Source: Myxococcales bacterium
GTDB taxonomy: Bacteria; Myxococcota_A; Polyangia; GCA-2747355
Assembly (NCBI GenBank): GCA_020431405.1
Contig: JAGQIK010000307.1
Location: forward strand, 1 to 54,112
DNA: 54,112 nucleotides
Direction: 5' to 3'
Of this stretch, positions 7,803 to 16,793 are shown one piece after another. The position numbers and the translations under genes were made by a program. The notes beneath the pieces are model-generated. The model did not search any database. It saw nothing but the letters and a program-made list of their open reading frames with translations, and had not been told where the DNA came from. Position 1 is the first letter of the stretch; the number at the start of each line of letters is the position of its first letter.

Positions 7803-9062
7803 GTGGGCAGCATCTACAACCGGGGCGGACCGACGCGCCCAAATGTTTGGATTCAGTACTACGTAGGCGGCAAGCGCCAGCGCGAGCCGATCGACAAAGC
7901 CCCCACCGGGCTGACGCGGTCGGAGGCGAACGCCCTCGAGAAGGACTACCGCCGCAAGGCCGCGCGGCGTCTCGCGGAGATCGAGCATGGGTTGACGGCG
8001 CCAGCACCCGCCGAGAGCGAGCAGCGCAGCGAGGACGAAGACCCGCTGTTCTGTGCCGCCGCGAAGACGTGGCTCAAACAGCGCAAGGCAGACGGCTACC
8101 GCGCGATGACCAGCACCACCGCGCACATCAACCGCCACCTGGTGCCCATGCTCGGCCAGCTGCGGATCAGCGAGGTGACCACCGGCAAGGTGCGCGAGCT
8201 CGTCGACGAGCGGCGACGCACGGCGAAGCTGTCGGGGGCGACGGTCAAGCGCGTGCTGATGACGCTGTCGCGGATGTACAACGACCTGCGAGAGCGCGAT
8301 CGGCCGTGGCTGCTCAACCCCGTGGGCGCGCTGAGCAAGGCCACGCGCAAGAAGCTGCGCAGCAAGCACGACCCCAAGCGCACGCCTTTCGTCAGGACCA
8401 AGTCCTGCATCGCCGCCGTCTACAACGCGCTGCCGGAGTATCTGCAGCCCGCGTACGCGGTGGGTGTCTTCGCTGGGCTTCGCACCAACGAAGTGCTCGC
8501 CCTGCGCTGGGCCGACATCGATCTCGACCGGCGCACGATCACGGTGCAGCGGCAGAAGGTGCAGGGCAAGCGAGAGACGGGCCCGCTGAAGAACAGCAAG
8601 ACGCGCGTGGTGCCGATCAACGACACGCTGCTCGCCGTGCTCAAGCCCTGCAAGCTCGCCGGCTGCGACGGCCTGTGCTTCCCTTCACGACGCACCGGCG
8701 ACCTCATGTACGACGACACGCCCCACGACGCGCTACAGCGAGTGCTCGCCAAGCTGCCGAAGGTGCTGGCGCGCGCGTTGGAGCCTGCGCCGGCCGGCGA
8801 GTCGCTGACCTGGTATCGCGCCACCCGCCACACCTTCGCCAGCCACTGGGTGATGGACGGCGGCAGCATCGAGAAGCTGTGCGAGATACTCGGTCACTGC
8901 TCAGTGGTGGTGACGGAGCGCTACGCGCACCTGCGGCCTGATGCGTTCGGCGCCGCGGACTACGCGAAGGCGTGCGTTGACCTGACTGTCGGTCGCGTCA
9001 TAGACCTCGACAGCCACAGGATAGCCACAGATGGAGGTGAGGCGGCGGCGGCGAGCCGCTAA
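7803..9062 (+). CDS. int: Tyrosine recombinase (element integrase)
   Basis: A 419-residue site-specific integrase. Residues about 80-180 form the SAM-like core-binding domain. The catalytic domain follows, with Arg227 in 'FAGLRTNEVLALRW', a hairpin lysine (Lys263 or Lys266), Arg342-His343 in 'YRATRHTFASH', His365 in 'EILGHCS', and the Tyr374 nucleophile in 'VVTERYAHL'. The usual HxxR box reads R-A-T-R, so the first His is replaced by Arg. The GTG start at 7803 has a GGAAGG upstream. The gene ends 19 bases before tRNA-Leu, the presumed target. Unusually, it adjoins the 5' end of the tRNA. Confidence 0.92.
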   Translation: MGSIYNRGGPTRPNVWIQYYVGGKRQREPIDKAPTGLTRSEANALEKDYRRKAARRLAEIEHGLTAPAPAESEQRSEDEDPLFCAAAKTWLKQRKADGYRAMTSTTAHINRHLVPMLGQLRISEVTTGKVRELVDERRRTAKLSGATVKRVLMTLSRMYNDLRERDRPWLLNPVGALSKATRKKLRSKHDPKRTPFVRTKSCIAAVYNALPEYLQPAYAVGVFAGLRTNEVLALRWADIDLDRRTITVQRQKVQGKRETGPLKNSKTRVVPINDTLLAVLKPCKLAGCDGLCFPSRRTGDLMYDDTPHDALQRVLAKLPKVLARALEPAPAGESLTWYRATRHTFASHWVMDGGSIEKLCEILGHCSVVVTERYAHLRPDAFGAADYAKACVDLTVGRVIDLDSHRIATDGGEAAAASR

Positions 9063-9081
9063 CTAGCGAGAACAGAAGAAC

Positions 9082-9166
9082 GCCCGGGTGGTGGAATTGG
9101 TAGACACAGGGGACTTAAAATCCCCAGGCTCCTAGAGCTTTGCGGGTTCGACTCCCGCCCCGGGCA
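9082..9166 (+). tRNA. tRNA-Leu (anticodon UAA), likely integration target
   Basis: An 85-base class II tRNA. The acceptor stem is GCCCGGG/CCCGGGC with discriminator A at 9166 and no encoded CCA. The anticodon stem GGGGA/TCCCC encloses loop CTTAAAA with anticodon TAA at 9116-9118. A variable arm follows, then the T arm with GTTCGA. The gene is intact. Because the integrase gene directly precedes it, any promoter must lie inside the integrase 3' end; TTGACC (8977) with an 18-base spacer to TAGACC (9001) is a weak candidate. Confidence 0.95.
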
Positions 9167-9178
9167 AGAACAACCGTA

Positions 9179-10018
9179 CTACGGCGCGCAGAAGGCCCAC
9201 ACTTGCACCGGCTGCGAGCCGGCGACGTCGCAGACCCAGCCACTGTCCCCCGAGCCGGTGGGGTAGCTCTTGGTGAGCGTGTTGGTCGCGCTGCTGGCGA
9301 GCTCGCAGCCGCCGCCGACGACGCGCCGGCCGGTTGAGCAGCTGTTCGTCTGCACACCGGTGCCGGTCACCGGGGGGCGCGCGTCCAACGGGCCGCTGGC
9401 GCAGATCGCGAACGCCTGAGCCGCCTGGCCTCCCGAGCAGGTGACAAACGCGCCGCGGGAGTCGGGCTTGTGACCGATCATGCCGAAGCTACCGCAGGTG
9501 CCAGCCGTGCCGACGAGCACGCCCGTGGCGCAGGCTGCGCTCGCCGTGGGGCCGCTCGGGCTGGCGCTCGGTGTGACTGTTATGGGCGCTGGCAGCTTGG
9601 CGCAGACCACCCACGTCTCGGTTGGCGCGGCCGAGGCGGTGCACGACAGCGTCCATTGCTGGCCGAGCGTGCCGTCCTTGGGCATGGTGGCGCGGATCTG
9701 GGCTGCGCCGCAGTTGCCGCCGCCGGCGATGGCCACGTAGCCGACGTTGCAGTCGAGCCGCCCCTTGGCTGGCGGTTCGACGACCAACGCAGCGCCGCTG
9801 CCATCCAACACGTCGAGCGCCGCAGCCTCGAGCGCGCTGTCCGCGTCGCCCGTGTCGCGAGCGGCGTCGCCGTGGGCGTCGGCGGCCAGGTCATAGATGG
9901 GGGCGATCCCGTCGACGCTCACCGCGCCGACCTCGTGGCGGCAGCCGGCGACGGCGATCGCGCCGCCGATGAGGATGGCGACGGCGTGAAGGCGGTGCAC
10001 GGTCATGCGTTCACGCAT
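9179..10018 (-). CDS. Putative lipoprotein with three Cys/Gly repeats
   Basis: A 279-residue protein with a signal sequence and lipobox A-V-A-G-C (Cys26). After a D/A-rich linker the chain contains three degenerate repeats of about 50 residues. Each runs from a G-G-G or C-G-x core to a terminal W/A-x-x-C-A motif (e.g. 'ETWVVCAK', 'AFAICAS', 'QVWAFCAP'), so disulfides and beta structure are likely. Similar repeats occur in surface proteins of Myxococcota. The function is unknown. An in-frame ATG at residue 5 is an alternative start. It converges on the tRNA. Confidence 0.72.
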   Translation of the reverse strand: MRERMTVHRLHAVAILIGGAIAVAGCRHEVGAVSVDGIAPIYDLAADAHGDAARDTGDADSALEAAALDVLDGSGAALVVEPPAKGRLDCNVGYVAIAGGGNCGAAQIRATMPKDGTLGQQWTLSCTASAAPTETWVVCAKLPAPITVTPSASPSGPTASAACATGVLVGTAGTCGSFGMIGHKPDSRGAFVTCSGGQAAQAFAICASGPLDARPPVTGTGVQTNSCSTGRRVVGGGCELASSATNTLTKSYPTGSGDSGWVCDVAGSQPVQVWAFCAP

Positions 10019-10057
10019 TCTACCGCAGCCGGCGCCGCAGCTCTCGACGAGCGCTGG

Positions 10058-10768
10058 CTAGGCCTTGGCGTCGGCCTTGGCGGCGTGGATATAGCGGCCG
10101 AGCAGGCCCGCCGCCACGGCGCCGATGATCGGCGCCACCCAGAACAGCCACAGCTGCTGCAGCGCCCAGCCACCGACGAACAGCGCCGGCCCCGTGCTGC
10201 GCGCCGGGTTCACCGAGAGGTTGGTGATCGGGATGCCCACCAGGTGCACCAGCGTGAGCGTGAGACCGATGGCGACCCCGGCGAGGGCGCCGTGGGCGTG
10301 GCTCGACGTGGCGCCGATGATCACGGTCAGGAAGATGAAGGTCAGAAGCACCTCGGCGACGAGCGCCGAGGTCATGTTGTACTTGCCGGGCGAGTGGGCG
10401 CCGAAGCCGTTGGCGGCGAGCCCTCCTACGGAGGCGTCGTAGCCGCCGGGCTGGCCGTTGAGCAGCAGCAGCAGCGCGCCGGCCGCCAGCGCGGCGCCGA
10501 CCACCTGCGCGATGATGTAGCCGGGCAGCTCCTTGGCGGGAAAGCGCCCCGCCGCCGCCAAGCCCACCGATACGGCTGGGTTGAGGTGACAGCCCGAGAC
10601 GCCGCCGAAGGCGTAGGCGCAGCCGAGCACCGTCAGCCCGAAGGCGATCGACACGCCGACGAGCCCGATGCCGACCTTGGGAAACGCCGCGGCGAATACG
10701 GCGCTGCCGCAGCCACCGAAGACGAGGATAAACGTACCGACCAGCTCCGCGACCAGCTTGCGACCCAA
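10058..10768 (-). CDS. aqpZ: Aquaporin Z-type water channel
   Basis: A 236-residue, six-helix MIP-family channel. The two NPA boxes are at 63-65 ('HLNPAV') and 187-189 ('SVNPARS'). The selectivity-filter positions expected for AqpZ are present: Phe43 ('IAFGL'), His175 ('VHLVG'), Thr182 and Arg190. The narrow aromatic/His/Arg filter indicates a water channel rather than a glycerol facilitator. The C-terminus has a short Lys/Ala tail. It is transcribed alone on the minus strand, with 75 bases to the gene behind it. Confidence 0.95.
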   Translation of the reverse strand: MGRKLVAELVGTFILVFGGCGSAVFAAAFPKVGIGLVGVSIAFGLTVLGCAYAFGGVSGCHLNPAVSVGLAAAGRFPAKELPGYIIAQVVGAALAAGALLLLLNGQPGGYDASVGGLAANGFGAHSPGKYNMTSALVAEVLLTFIFLTVIIGATSSHAHGALAGVAIGLTLTLVHLVGIPITNLSVNPARSTGPALFVGGWALQQLWLFWVAPIIGAVAAGLLGRYIHAAKADAKA

Positions 10769-10843
10769 CCTACGCTCCTGGTTAGAGGTATGGCGATGGT
10801 CGCCTGGCGTGATGCTCGCGGCTACTTTTCGGGCCTTCGAGCG

Positions 10844-12172
10844 CTAGAGCAGGTTCGATTCGTCGGTCCAGCCCTCGTTGCCGAGCAGGTCGCGCACCTT
10901 GACGCGCTTACCCTTGCGCTGGAGCACGCGCAGCATGAAGCCCTTGCGCACGCCGGCGCGGCTGTCGCGGCGTGCGGCCCTGCCTTTGCCCTTGCCCTTG
11001 CCCATGCTCGTGCCCGTCACAGCGGCGCTTCGCTTCTGCGGTGGGCTCGCGCTGGGGCGCTGCGCGCGGTCGAGACGGAAGCCGCGCTTGGCGCGCGCCT
11101 TGAACTTGGAGAGCAGGCGCTTGTTGGCGCGCGCCTTGTCGACGAGCACGTTGGCGGTGACCTGCTGCATGGCGTAGGCGGCGTTGAGCGCACCCGCACG
11201 CACCTTCTCGAGGCCCTGCTTCTTGAGGCGCGCCACCTGGGCGCTGCTCAGGCCAGCCGCCTTGGCAAACGCCGAGCCCTTGGCGCGCTCGCGACGGCCG
11301 CGCAGCTTGGCCTGCTGCAGATAGAAGTGGCTGGTCATGTGAAGCACCTTGCCGTCGTGGAAACGAAAGCTCACCGCGATCGGCGCCGCGCCGTACTTGC
11401 GCTTCATCTCGTTGCTGGTGATCAGCACCTTGACCTTGCGCGGGGCGAGCACGCGGATCGGGTAGCTGCCCGTCTCGAGCCACCAGCGCGGCGCGACCTT
11501 GGCGGCGCGCGCGTGCTTGAGCAGCGCGTTTTTGTAGTCGAGGAACTTGACCTTCACCACGTCGTTCTTGGTGTTGCGGCCGCCGCGCGTGATCGTGCCG
11601 GGGAAGGCGCGCGCCACCACGGTGAGCGCCCAGTCAGTGGTCACCAGGTGGCCGCCCGTGCGCACGAAGTGGCGCACCTTGCGCACGCCGGCGGCGCCGA
11701 GGCGGCCGGGGCAGTTGATCATCAGCGTCTGGGTGGAAAAGAGCGGCAGGCGCGGCAGCAGGCGCGGCGGCACCACCACGTGCTTGACCTTCACCGCGCG
11801 CAGCACGTCCTGCACGCGATCGTAGCTGCCGCGCACGACGATCACGTCGGCAGCCGCGGCCTCGCGCAGCAGCCTGAGATCGTTGGGGCGCCTGCGCTGC
11901 ATGCGCTGGCGCAGGATGCGCGCGGCGAAGCGGTTGGCCCGGCGCATGCGCCGCGAGCCGAGCTTGCCGTCGACGGTGCCGTCGCTGAAGTTGTAGACCT
12001 TAGGTTTCAGCTTCGCCTTGTAGGGGCTGCTGCTGGTGGGCGGCGCCGCTGAGGGAGCCACCAGCGCGTCGGTGAAGTTCTTGCGCTCCGCAGCCTGTGC
12101 AGAAGCGCGCTGGGGCGCCGCCAGCACGCACGACGCCACGCACAGCCCGAGCCAGATATCTCGGCCGCTCAT
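10844..12172 (-). CDS. Exported protein with ThuA-like region and C-terminal SH3-like domain
   Basis: A 442-residue protein with a Sec signal peptide ending near 'ASAQA'. The region at about 85-300 contains 'VIVVRGSYDRVQDVL', 'TLMINCPG' and 'FVRTGGHLVTTDWAL', resembling the glutamine-amidotransferase-like fold of ThuA/DUF4159 proteins but without an obvious catalytic triad. The C-terminal 45 residues ('FMLRVLQRKGKRVKVRDLLGNEGWTDESNLL' region) look like a bacterial SH3 domain, which often binds cell wall. A basic K/R-rich linker precedes it. Start: GTG GTG ATG occurs; the ATG at 12172 is preferred (GAGG just upstream). It likely acts in the periplasm or at the envelope. Confidence 0.65.
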   Translation of the reverse strand: MSGRDIWLGLCVASCVLAAPQRASAQAAERKNFTDALVAPSAAPPTSSSPYKAKLKPKVYNFSDGTVDGKLGSRRMRRANRFAARILRQRMQRRRPNDLRLLREAAAADVIVVRGSYDRVQDVLRAVKVKHVVVPPRLLPRLPLFSTQTLMINCPGRLGAAGVRKVRHFVRTGGHLVTTDWALTVVARAFPGTITRGGRNTKNDVVKVKFLDYKNALLKHARAAKVAPRWWLETGSYPIRVLAPRKVKVLITSNEMKRKYGAAPIAVSFRFHDGKVLHMTSHFYLQQAKLRGRRERAKGSAFAKAAGLSSAQVARLKKQGLEKVRAGALNAAYAMQQVTANVLVDKARANKRLLSKFKARAKRGFRLDRAQRPSASPPQKRSAAVTGTSMGKGKGKGRAARRDSRAGVRKGFMLRVLQRKGKRVKVRDLLGNEGWTDESNLL

Positions 12173-12300
12173 CACCACCTCGCTTGGTTTGGTTTACCTG
12201 GCCGTAAACGGACCAGGCGCGAGAAGGATCTGCGCCGTCGACACGTAAAATGCGCCACCGCGTTGAATCGCCGCGCCGATGTCGCTACCGTCTACGCCCG

Positions 12301-12873
12301 ATGACGCGTGATCTCGACCCGCGCCGCCAGCAGCTGCGCGACCTCATCGACCAGCGCTCGCTGCGTCGCGGCGACTTCAAGCTCGCCTCGGGCCAGGCGA
12401 GCGGCTTCTTCTTCGACATGAAGCAGACGGTGCTGCACCCGCGCGGCGCCCGGCTCTGCGGCGAGCTTCTGATCGAGGCGCTGACGGCGGCCTGCGGCGC
12501 GCGACCACGCTACGTAGGCGGCCTCGAGACCGGCGCGATCCCGGTGATGAGCGCCGTGGTGCTGGCTTGCGCCTACGAGGGCGAGGACGCGCCCCCCATC
12601 GACGGTTTCTTCGTGCGCAAGCAGGCCAAGGGCACCGGCACCAACGTGCTCATCGACGGTATCGTCGCCGACGATGGCCCCATCGCCGTGCTCGAAGACG
12701 TCACCACCACCGGCGGATCGGCCCTGCGCGCCGTCGAGGCACTGCGCGGCGCCGGGCATCGCGTGGCGGTGGTCGCCACCATCGTCGACCGCCTCGCCGG
12801 CGCCGCCGACGCGCTGCGCGAGCACGAGCTGGAGCTCGTCTCGCTGCTCGATCGCGACGACTTCGCGGCCTGA
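12301..12873 (+). CDS. pyrE: Orotate phosphoribosyltransferase
   Basis: A 190-residue enzyme that joins orotate and PRPP to make OMP in pyrimidine synthesis. The PRPP-binding loop is 'VLEDVTTTGGSAL' (130-142). Other family landmarks are 'FKLASGQASGFFFDMK' near the N-terminus, 'GGLETGAIPV' (73-82) and 'VRKQAKGTG' (105-113). The frame is open further upstream, but the ATG at 12301 gives the normal family length. It stands alone on the plus strand, divergent from the exported protein gene at 10844. Confidence 0.95.
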   Translation: MTRDLDPRRQQLRDLIDQRSLRRGDFKLASGQASGFFFDMKQTVLHPRGARLCGELLIEALTAACGARPRYVGGLETGAIPVMSAVVLACAYEGEDAPPIDGFFVRKQAKGTGTNVLIDGIVADDGPIAVLEDVTTTGGSALRAVEALRGAGHRVAVVATIVDRLAGAADALREHELELVSLLDRDDFAA

Positions 12874-13012
12874 CGCGCGCCTGACGCGCCACTCCTGACA
12901 CCTTTCGGCAGCAGCCTCGCGGCCGGGGCTAGTCGCCGCCCGCCCCTGCCCTGCTATCCTCGGCGCGGTCGTCGGCGCGTATCGGGGCGCGACCGGCGGC
13001 GCTGGAGACTTC

Positions 13013-15982
13013 ATGGCCGAGCTCGACCACATCCATATCCGCGGCGCCCGCCAGCACAACCTCAAGATCGACGCGCTCTCGCTGCCCAAAAAGAAGCTCG
13101 TCGTCTTCACGGGCCCGAGCGGATCGGGCAAGTCGTCGCTCGCCTTCGACACGCTCTACGCCGAGGGGCAGCGCCGCTACGTCGAGTCGCTGTCGAGCTA
13201 CGCGCGCCAGTTTCTCGGTCAGATGGAAAAGCCCGTCTACGAGCAGCTGCGCGGGCTGAGCCCGACCATCGCCATCGAGCAGAAGACGGCCTCGTCCAAC
13301 CCGCGCTCCACCGTCGGCACCATCACCGAGATCGCCGACTACCTGCGCCTGCTCTACGCGCGCGTCGGCGTAGCGCACTGCCCCACCTGCGGCGCGCCGG
13401 TGGAGGCGCTCTCCACCGATCAGATCGTCGAGCGCGTGGCGCGCCTGCGCGGCCAGCAGCTGCTGCTCGCGCCGGTGGTCGAGCACCGCAAGGGCGAGTT
13501 TCGCGACCTCTTCGAGGGGCTGCGCCAGCGCGGCTTCGTACGCGCGCGCGTCGACGGCGAGGTCAAGCGCCTCGAAGACGTCACGCAGCTGGACAAGAAG
13601 CGCAAGCACACCATCGAGCTGGTGGTCGATCGCCTCGATCCCGAGACCAGCTCGCGCTCGCGCCTCGCCGACTCGGTGGAGAGCGCGCTGCGCGAGGGCG
13701 ACGGCGTGCTGCTGGTCGAAGGGGCCGGCGAAGGCCTCTCGCCGGCCAGGAAAGACGCGCGCGAGCCGCGGGCGCAGAGCTTGCGCCTCAGCGGCCGCCG
13801 CGCCTGCCTGCGCTGTGACATCGGCCTGCCCGAGCTGTCGCCGCAGTCGTTTTCGTTCAACAGCCCGCTGGGCATGTGCCACTCGTGCAACGGCCTCGGC
13901 CGGCGCATGGAGATCGATCCCGAGCTGGTGGTGCCCAATCCCGACCTTTCGATCAACCAGGGCGCCATCGAGCCGTGGGCCAACGCCGTCGAGCGCCAGT
14001 CGGGCTGGGTCTACCGCATCATCGAGGCGCTGCGCGACGAGCTCGGCATCGATCTCGACAAGCCGTTCAAGAAGCTGCCCAAGAAGCAGCGCGAGCTGAT
14101 CCTGCGCGGCACCGGCGAGCGGCGCGTCGAGGTCAAGTGGCAGGGCAAGCACGGCTCGGGCAAGTGGGCGATGCGCTTCGAGGGCGTGATCAACACGCTG
14201 ATGCGCCGCTACAAGGAGACGTCCTCCGAGGCGATGCGCAAGCGCTACGAAGCGTTCTTCGCCGAGGTCGACTGCAGCAGCTGCGAGGGATCGCGCCTGC
14301 GCGCCGAATCGCGCGCCGTCACCGTCGGCGGCAGCAGCATCGTCGACGTCACGCGCCTGCCGGTAGGCGAGGCGCGCGCGCACTTCGAGAGCCTCGCGCT
14401 CGAGGGCAGCGACGCCATCGTCGCGGTAGAGGTGCTCAAAGAGATCCGCGGCCGCCTGTCGTTCCTGTGCGACGTGGGGCTCGACTACCTCGCGCTCGAC
14501 CGCGCCGGCCCGTCGCTTTCGGGCGGCGAGGCGCAGCGCATCCGCCTCGCCAGCCAGCTCGGCAGCGAGCTGTCCGGCGTGATGTACGTGCTCGACGAGC
14601 CGTCTATCGGCCTTCACCAGCGCGACAACCAGCGCCTCATCGCCACGCTGCAGCGCCTGCGCGACGTGGGCAACACCGTGATCGTCGTCGAGCACGACGC
14701 CGAGACCATCGGCAGCGCCGACCACGTGGTGGACTTTGGCCCCGGCGCCGGCGAGCTCGGCGGCGAGGTCGTGTTTTCGGGCAGCGCGGCGCGGCTGCGG
14801 CGCAGCGCCGGCATCACCGGGCAGTACCTGTCGGGCAAAAAACGCATCGAGGTGCCGGCGTCGCGGCGATCGGGCGCGGCCAAGCTCGAGATCCTCGGCG
14901 CCAGCGAGAACAACCTCAAAGACCTCGACGTGGCGCTGCCGCTGGGCACGCTGGTGGCGGTCACCGGCGTCTCGGGCGCCGGCAAGAGCTCGCTGGTCTC
15001 GTCGATCCTCTACCCGGCGCTGACGCGCGCGTTGCACAACAGCCGCCGCGTGGTGGGCAAGCACCGCGCGATCAAGGGGCTCGATCGCATCGACAAGGCG
15101 ATCCATATCGACCAGTCGCCCATCGGACGCACGCCGCGCTCCAACCCGGCGACGTACACCAAGTGCTTCGACCTGATCCGCGGCATCTTCGCGCACACGC
15201 CCGAGGCGCGCGCCTACGCCTTCAAGCCGGGGCGCTTCTCGTTCAACGTCAAAGGCGGCCGCTGCGAGTCGTGCGAGGGTGACGGCGTCAAGAAGGTCGA
15301 GATGCACTTTCTGCCCGACGTCTACGTGCCGTGCGAGGTCTGCCGCGGGCAGCGCTACAACGAGGCGACGCTGCGCGTGCGCTTCAAGGGGCTCAACATC
15401 GCCGAGGTCCTCGGGCTGTCGGTGCGCGAGGCGCAGGATGTCTTCGCCAACCACCCCACCCTGGCGCACATTCTCGAGACCCTCGCCGACGTGGGCCTCG
15501 ACTACATCAAGCTCGGCCAGCCGGCGCCCACGCTGTCGGGCGGTGAAGCGCAGCGCGTCAAGCTCAGCCGCGAGCTGGCCAAGCGCTCCACGGGCAAAAC
15601 GCTCTACGTGCTCGACGAGCCGACCACCGGCCTTCACTTCGAGGACATCCGCAAGCTGCTGACCGTGCTGACGAGGCTAGTAGACGCCGGCAACACCGTG
15701 GTCGTGATCGAGCACAACCTCGACGTGATCAAGTGCGCCGACCACGTGCTCGACCTCGGCCCCGAAGGCGGCGCCGGCGGCGGGCGCATCATCGCGCAGG
15801 GCACGCCCGAGCAGGTAGCGGCGACGCGCGGCTCGGAGACGGGGCGCTTTCTCGCCGAGGTGCTCGCCGAGCGCAGCGACGCCGAGCGCTCGGCCAAGAT
15901 CGCGAGCAAGAACCAGCGCCGGCGGGGACTCGGCGGCAGCAAGAAGAAACGCGCCACGCGCAAGGCGGCGGCCAAGAGCTAA
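13013..15982 (+). CDS. uvrA: Excinuclease ABC subunit A
   Basis: A 989-residue nucleotide-excision-repair ATPase. The first Walker A is GPSGSGKS (34-41). The first zinc pair is CPTC (123-126), followed by the UvrB-binding and insertion regions. ABC signatures 'LSGGEAQRIRL' and 'LSGGEAQRVKL' and the second Walker A 'GVSGAGKSSL' are all present, as is the zinc module with 'CESCEGDG' and 'CEVCRG'. The ATG has GGAG upstream. The last 30 residues are Lys/Arg-rich, a common extension in high-GC lineages. uvrB and uvrC are not in the window. Confidence 0.98.
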   Translation: MAELDHIHIRGARQHNLKIDALSLPKKKLVVFTGPSGSGKSSLAFDTLYAEGQRRYVESLSSYARQFLGQMEKPVYEQLRGLSPTIAIEQKTASSNPRSTVGTITEIADYLRLLYARVGVAHCPTCGAPVEALSTDQIVERVARLRGQQLLLAPVVEHRKGEFRDLFEGLRQRGFVRARVDGEVKRLEDVTQLDKKRKHTIELVVDRLDPETSSRSRLADSVESALREGDGVLLVEGAGEGLSPARKDAREPRAQSLRLSGRRACLRCDIGLPELSPQSFSFNSPLGMCHSCNGLGRRMEIDPELVVPNPDLSINQGAIEPWANAVERQSGWVYRIIEALRDELGIDLDKPFKKLPKKQRELILRGTGERRVEVKWQGKHGSGKWAMRFEGVINTLMRRYKETSSEAMRKRYEAFFAEVDCSSCEGSRLRAESRAVTVGGSSIVDVTRLPVGEARAHFESLALEGSDAIVAVEVLKEIRGRLSFLCDVGLDYLALDRAGPSLSGGEAQRIRLASQLGSELSGVMYVLDEPSIGLHQRDNQRLIATLQRLRDVGNTVIVVEHDAETIGSADHVVDFGPGAGELGGEVVFSGSAARLRRSAGITGQYLSGKKRIEVPASRRSGAAKLEILGASENNLKDLDVALPLGTLVAVTGVSGAGKSSLVSSILYPALTRALHNSRRVVGKHRAIKGLDRIDKAIHIDQSPIGRTPRSNPATYTKCFDLIRGIFAHTPEARAYAFKPGRFSFNVKGGRCESCEGDGVKKVEMHFLPDVYVPCEVCRGQRYNEATLRVRFKGLNIAEVLGLSVREAQDVFANHPTLAHILETLADVGLDYIKLGQPAPTLSGGEAQRVKLSRELAKRSTGKTLYVLDEPTTGLHFEDIRKLLTVLTRLVDAGNTVVVIEHNLDVIKCADHVLDLGPEGGAGGGRIIAQGTPEQVAATRGSETGRFLAEVLAERSDAERSAKIASKNQRRRGLGGSKKKRATRKAAAKS

Positions 15983-16000
15983 GAGCGCAAGGAGACTGGG

Positions 16001-16390
16001 ATGAAACTCGGATACGTCTTGCTGTACGTCGACGATGTCGCCGCGGCGATCACGTTCTACGAGCGTGCCTTCGGCCTCGAGCGCGCCTTCGTGCACGAGA
16101 GCGGCCAGTACGGCGAGCTCGCCACCGGCGCCACCAAGCTCGGCTTCGTGCACCACGAGACGGCCGGCTCGCACGGCTTCGGCTACCGAAAGCAGACGGC
16201 AAGCTCGGATCCACCGGCCAACGAGGTGGGCCTGGTGACCGACGACGTCGAGGCGGCGTTCAAGCGTGCCGTCGACGCGGGCGCCACGCCAGCGTCGGAG
16301 CCGAAGACCAAACCCTGGGGCCAGACGGTGGCCTACGTGCGCGATCCGAGCGGCTTTCTCGTCGAGCTCGCCACGCCGATGGGCGGCTAG
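16001..16390 (+). CDS. VOC-superfamily (glyoxalase/bleomycin-resistance-like) protein
   Basis: A 129-residue protein with two beta-alpha-beta-beta-beta modules: 'GYVLLYVDDVAAAITFYERAFGL' and 'VGLVTDDVEAAFKRAVDAGA', ending in 'AYVRDPSGFLVELATP' with the usual C-terminal Glu metal ligand. The substrate cannot be told from sequence. A strong AAGGAGA lies before the ATG, 18 bases after uvrA, so it may be cotranscribed with uvrA. Confidence 0.9.
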   Translation: MKLGYVLLYVDDVAAAITFYERAFGLERAFVHESGQYGELATGATKLGFVHHETAGSHGFGYRKQTASSDPPANEVGLVTDDVEAAFKRAVDAGATPASEPKTKPWGQTVAYVRDPSGFLVELATPMGG

Positions 16391-16467
16391 AGCAGCGCGC
16401 TACTTGATCTCGACGATGGCGGCGCGCTGGTGCGCAGCGAAGGCCACGCGTGTGTGAGGCCGGGCGC

Positions 16468-16674
16468 TCAGGCTTCAGGCTTCAGCGATCTCGGTGGGGT
16501 GAAGGACATCGAGCGCCAACCGAGGAGCCTCGACTTCTACTTCGACCTTCCACTTCGACTCCCGACTTGGCCTTGGACCTAACCTCAGGGTTCCACTTGG
16601 AGTCGACACGGAAGTCTGGGGTTACGGCCAAGGCCAAGGCCAAGTCGAAGTCAGGGTCGAAGTCGAAGTCGAGG
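16468..16674. repeat. Large inverted repeat built of 6-bp units, with a GGCTTCA heptamer pair
   Basis: The gap after the VOC gene has no credible gene. GGCTTCA occurs twice in tandem near 16470. Arm 1 (16528-16576) and arm 2 (16628-16674) are near-perfect reverse complements. Both are built of CTTCGA/TCGAAG and TTGGCC/GGCCAA hexamer units, enclosing about 50 bases. As RNA this would form a long hairpin between the plus-strand VOC gene and the convergent DUF3052 gene, so it may act as a bidirectional terminator-like structure. Confidence 0.75.
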
Positions 16675-16793
16675 ACGCTCGGCGTCTCTCGCGGCGCGCG
16701 CCGTGCCTGTGCCGGTCGCGTACCGCTGCGCGCGTGGCCAGCGGAGGTTAGGTAGAAGGCTTCGGGTCGAGCCGTAGCCTTGCGTTGCGCGCC

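Noticed and set aside
9470-12052. 860-residue plus-strand frame across three minus-strand genes
   Set aside because: It crosses aqpZ, a lipoprotein and an exported protein on the other strand and has a shadow-like Ala/Arg/His/Gly composition.
12929-15637. 902-residue frame antisense to uvrA
   Set aside because: Long antisense frames are common in very GC-rich genes; its composition (A, R, D, H, L) mirrors the codon bias of uvrA and no start signal or family feature is present.
16450-16755. 101-residue frame rich in Lys/Ser over the hexamer repeats
   Set aside because: It is the translation of the inverted hexamer arrays, with no start signal.
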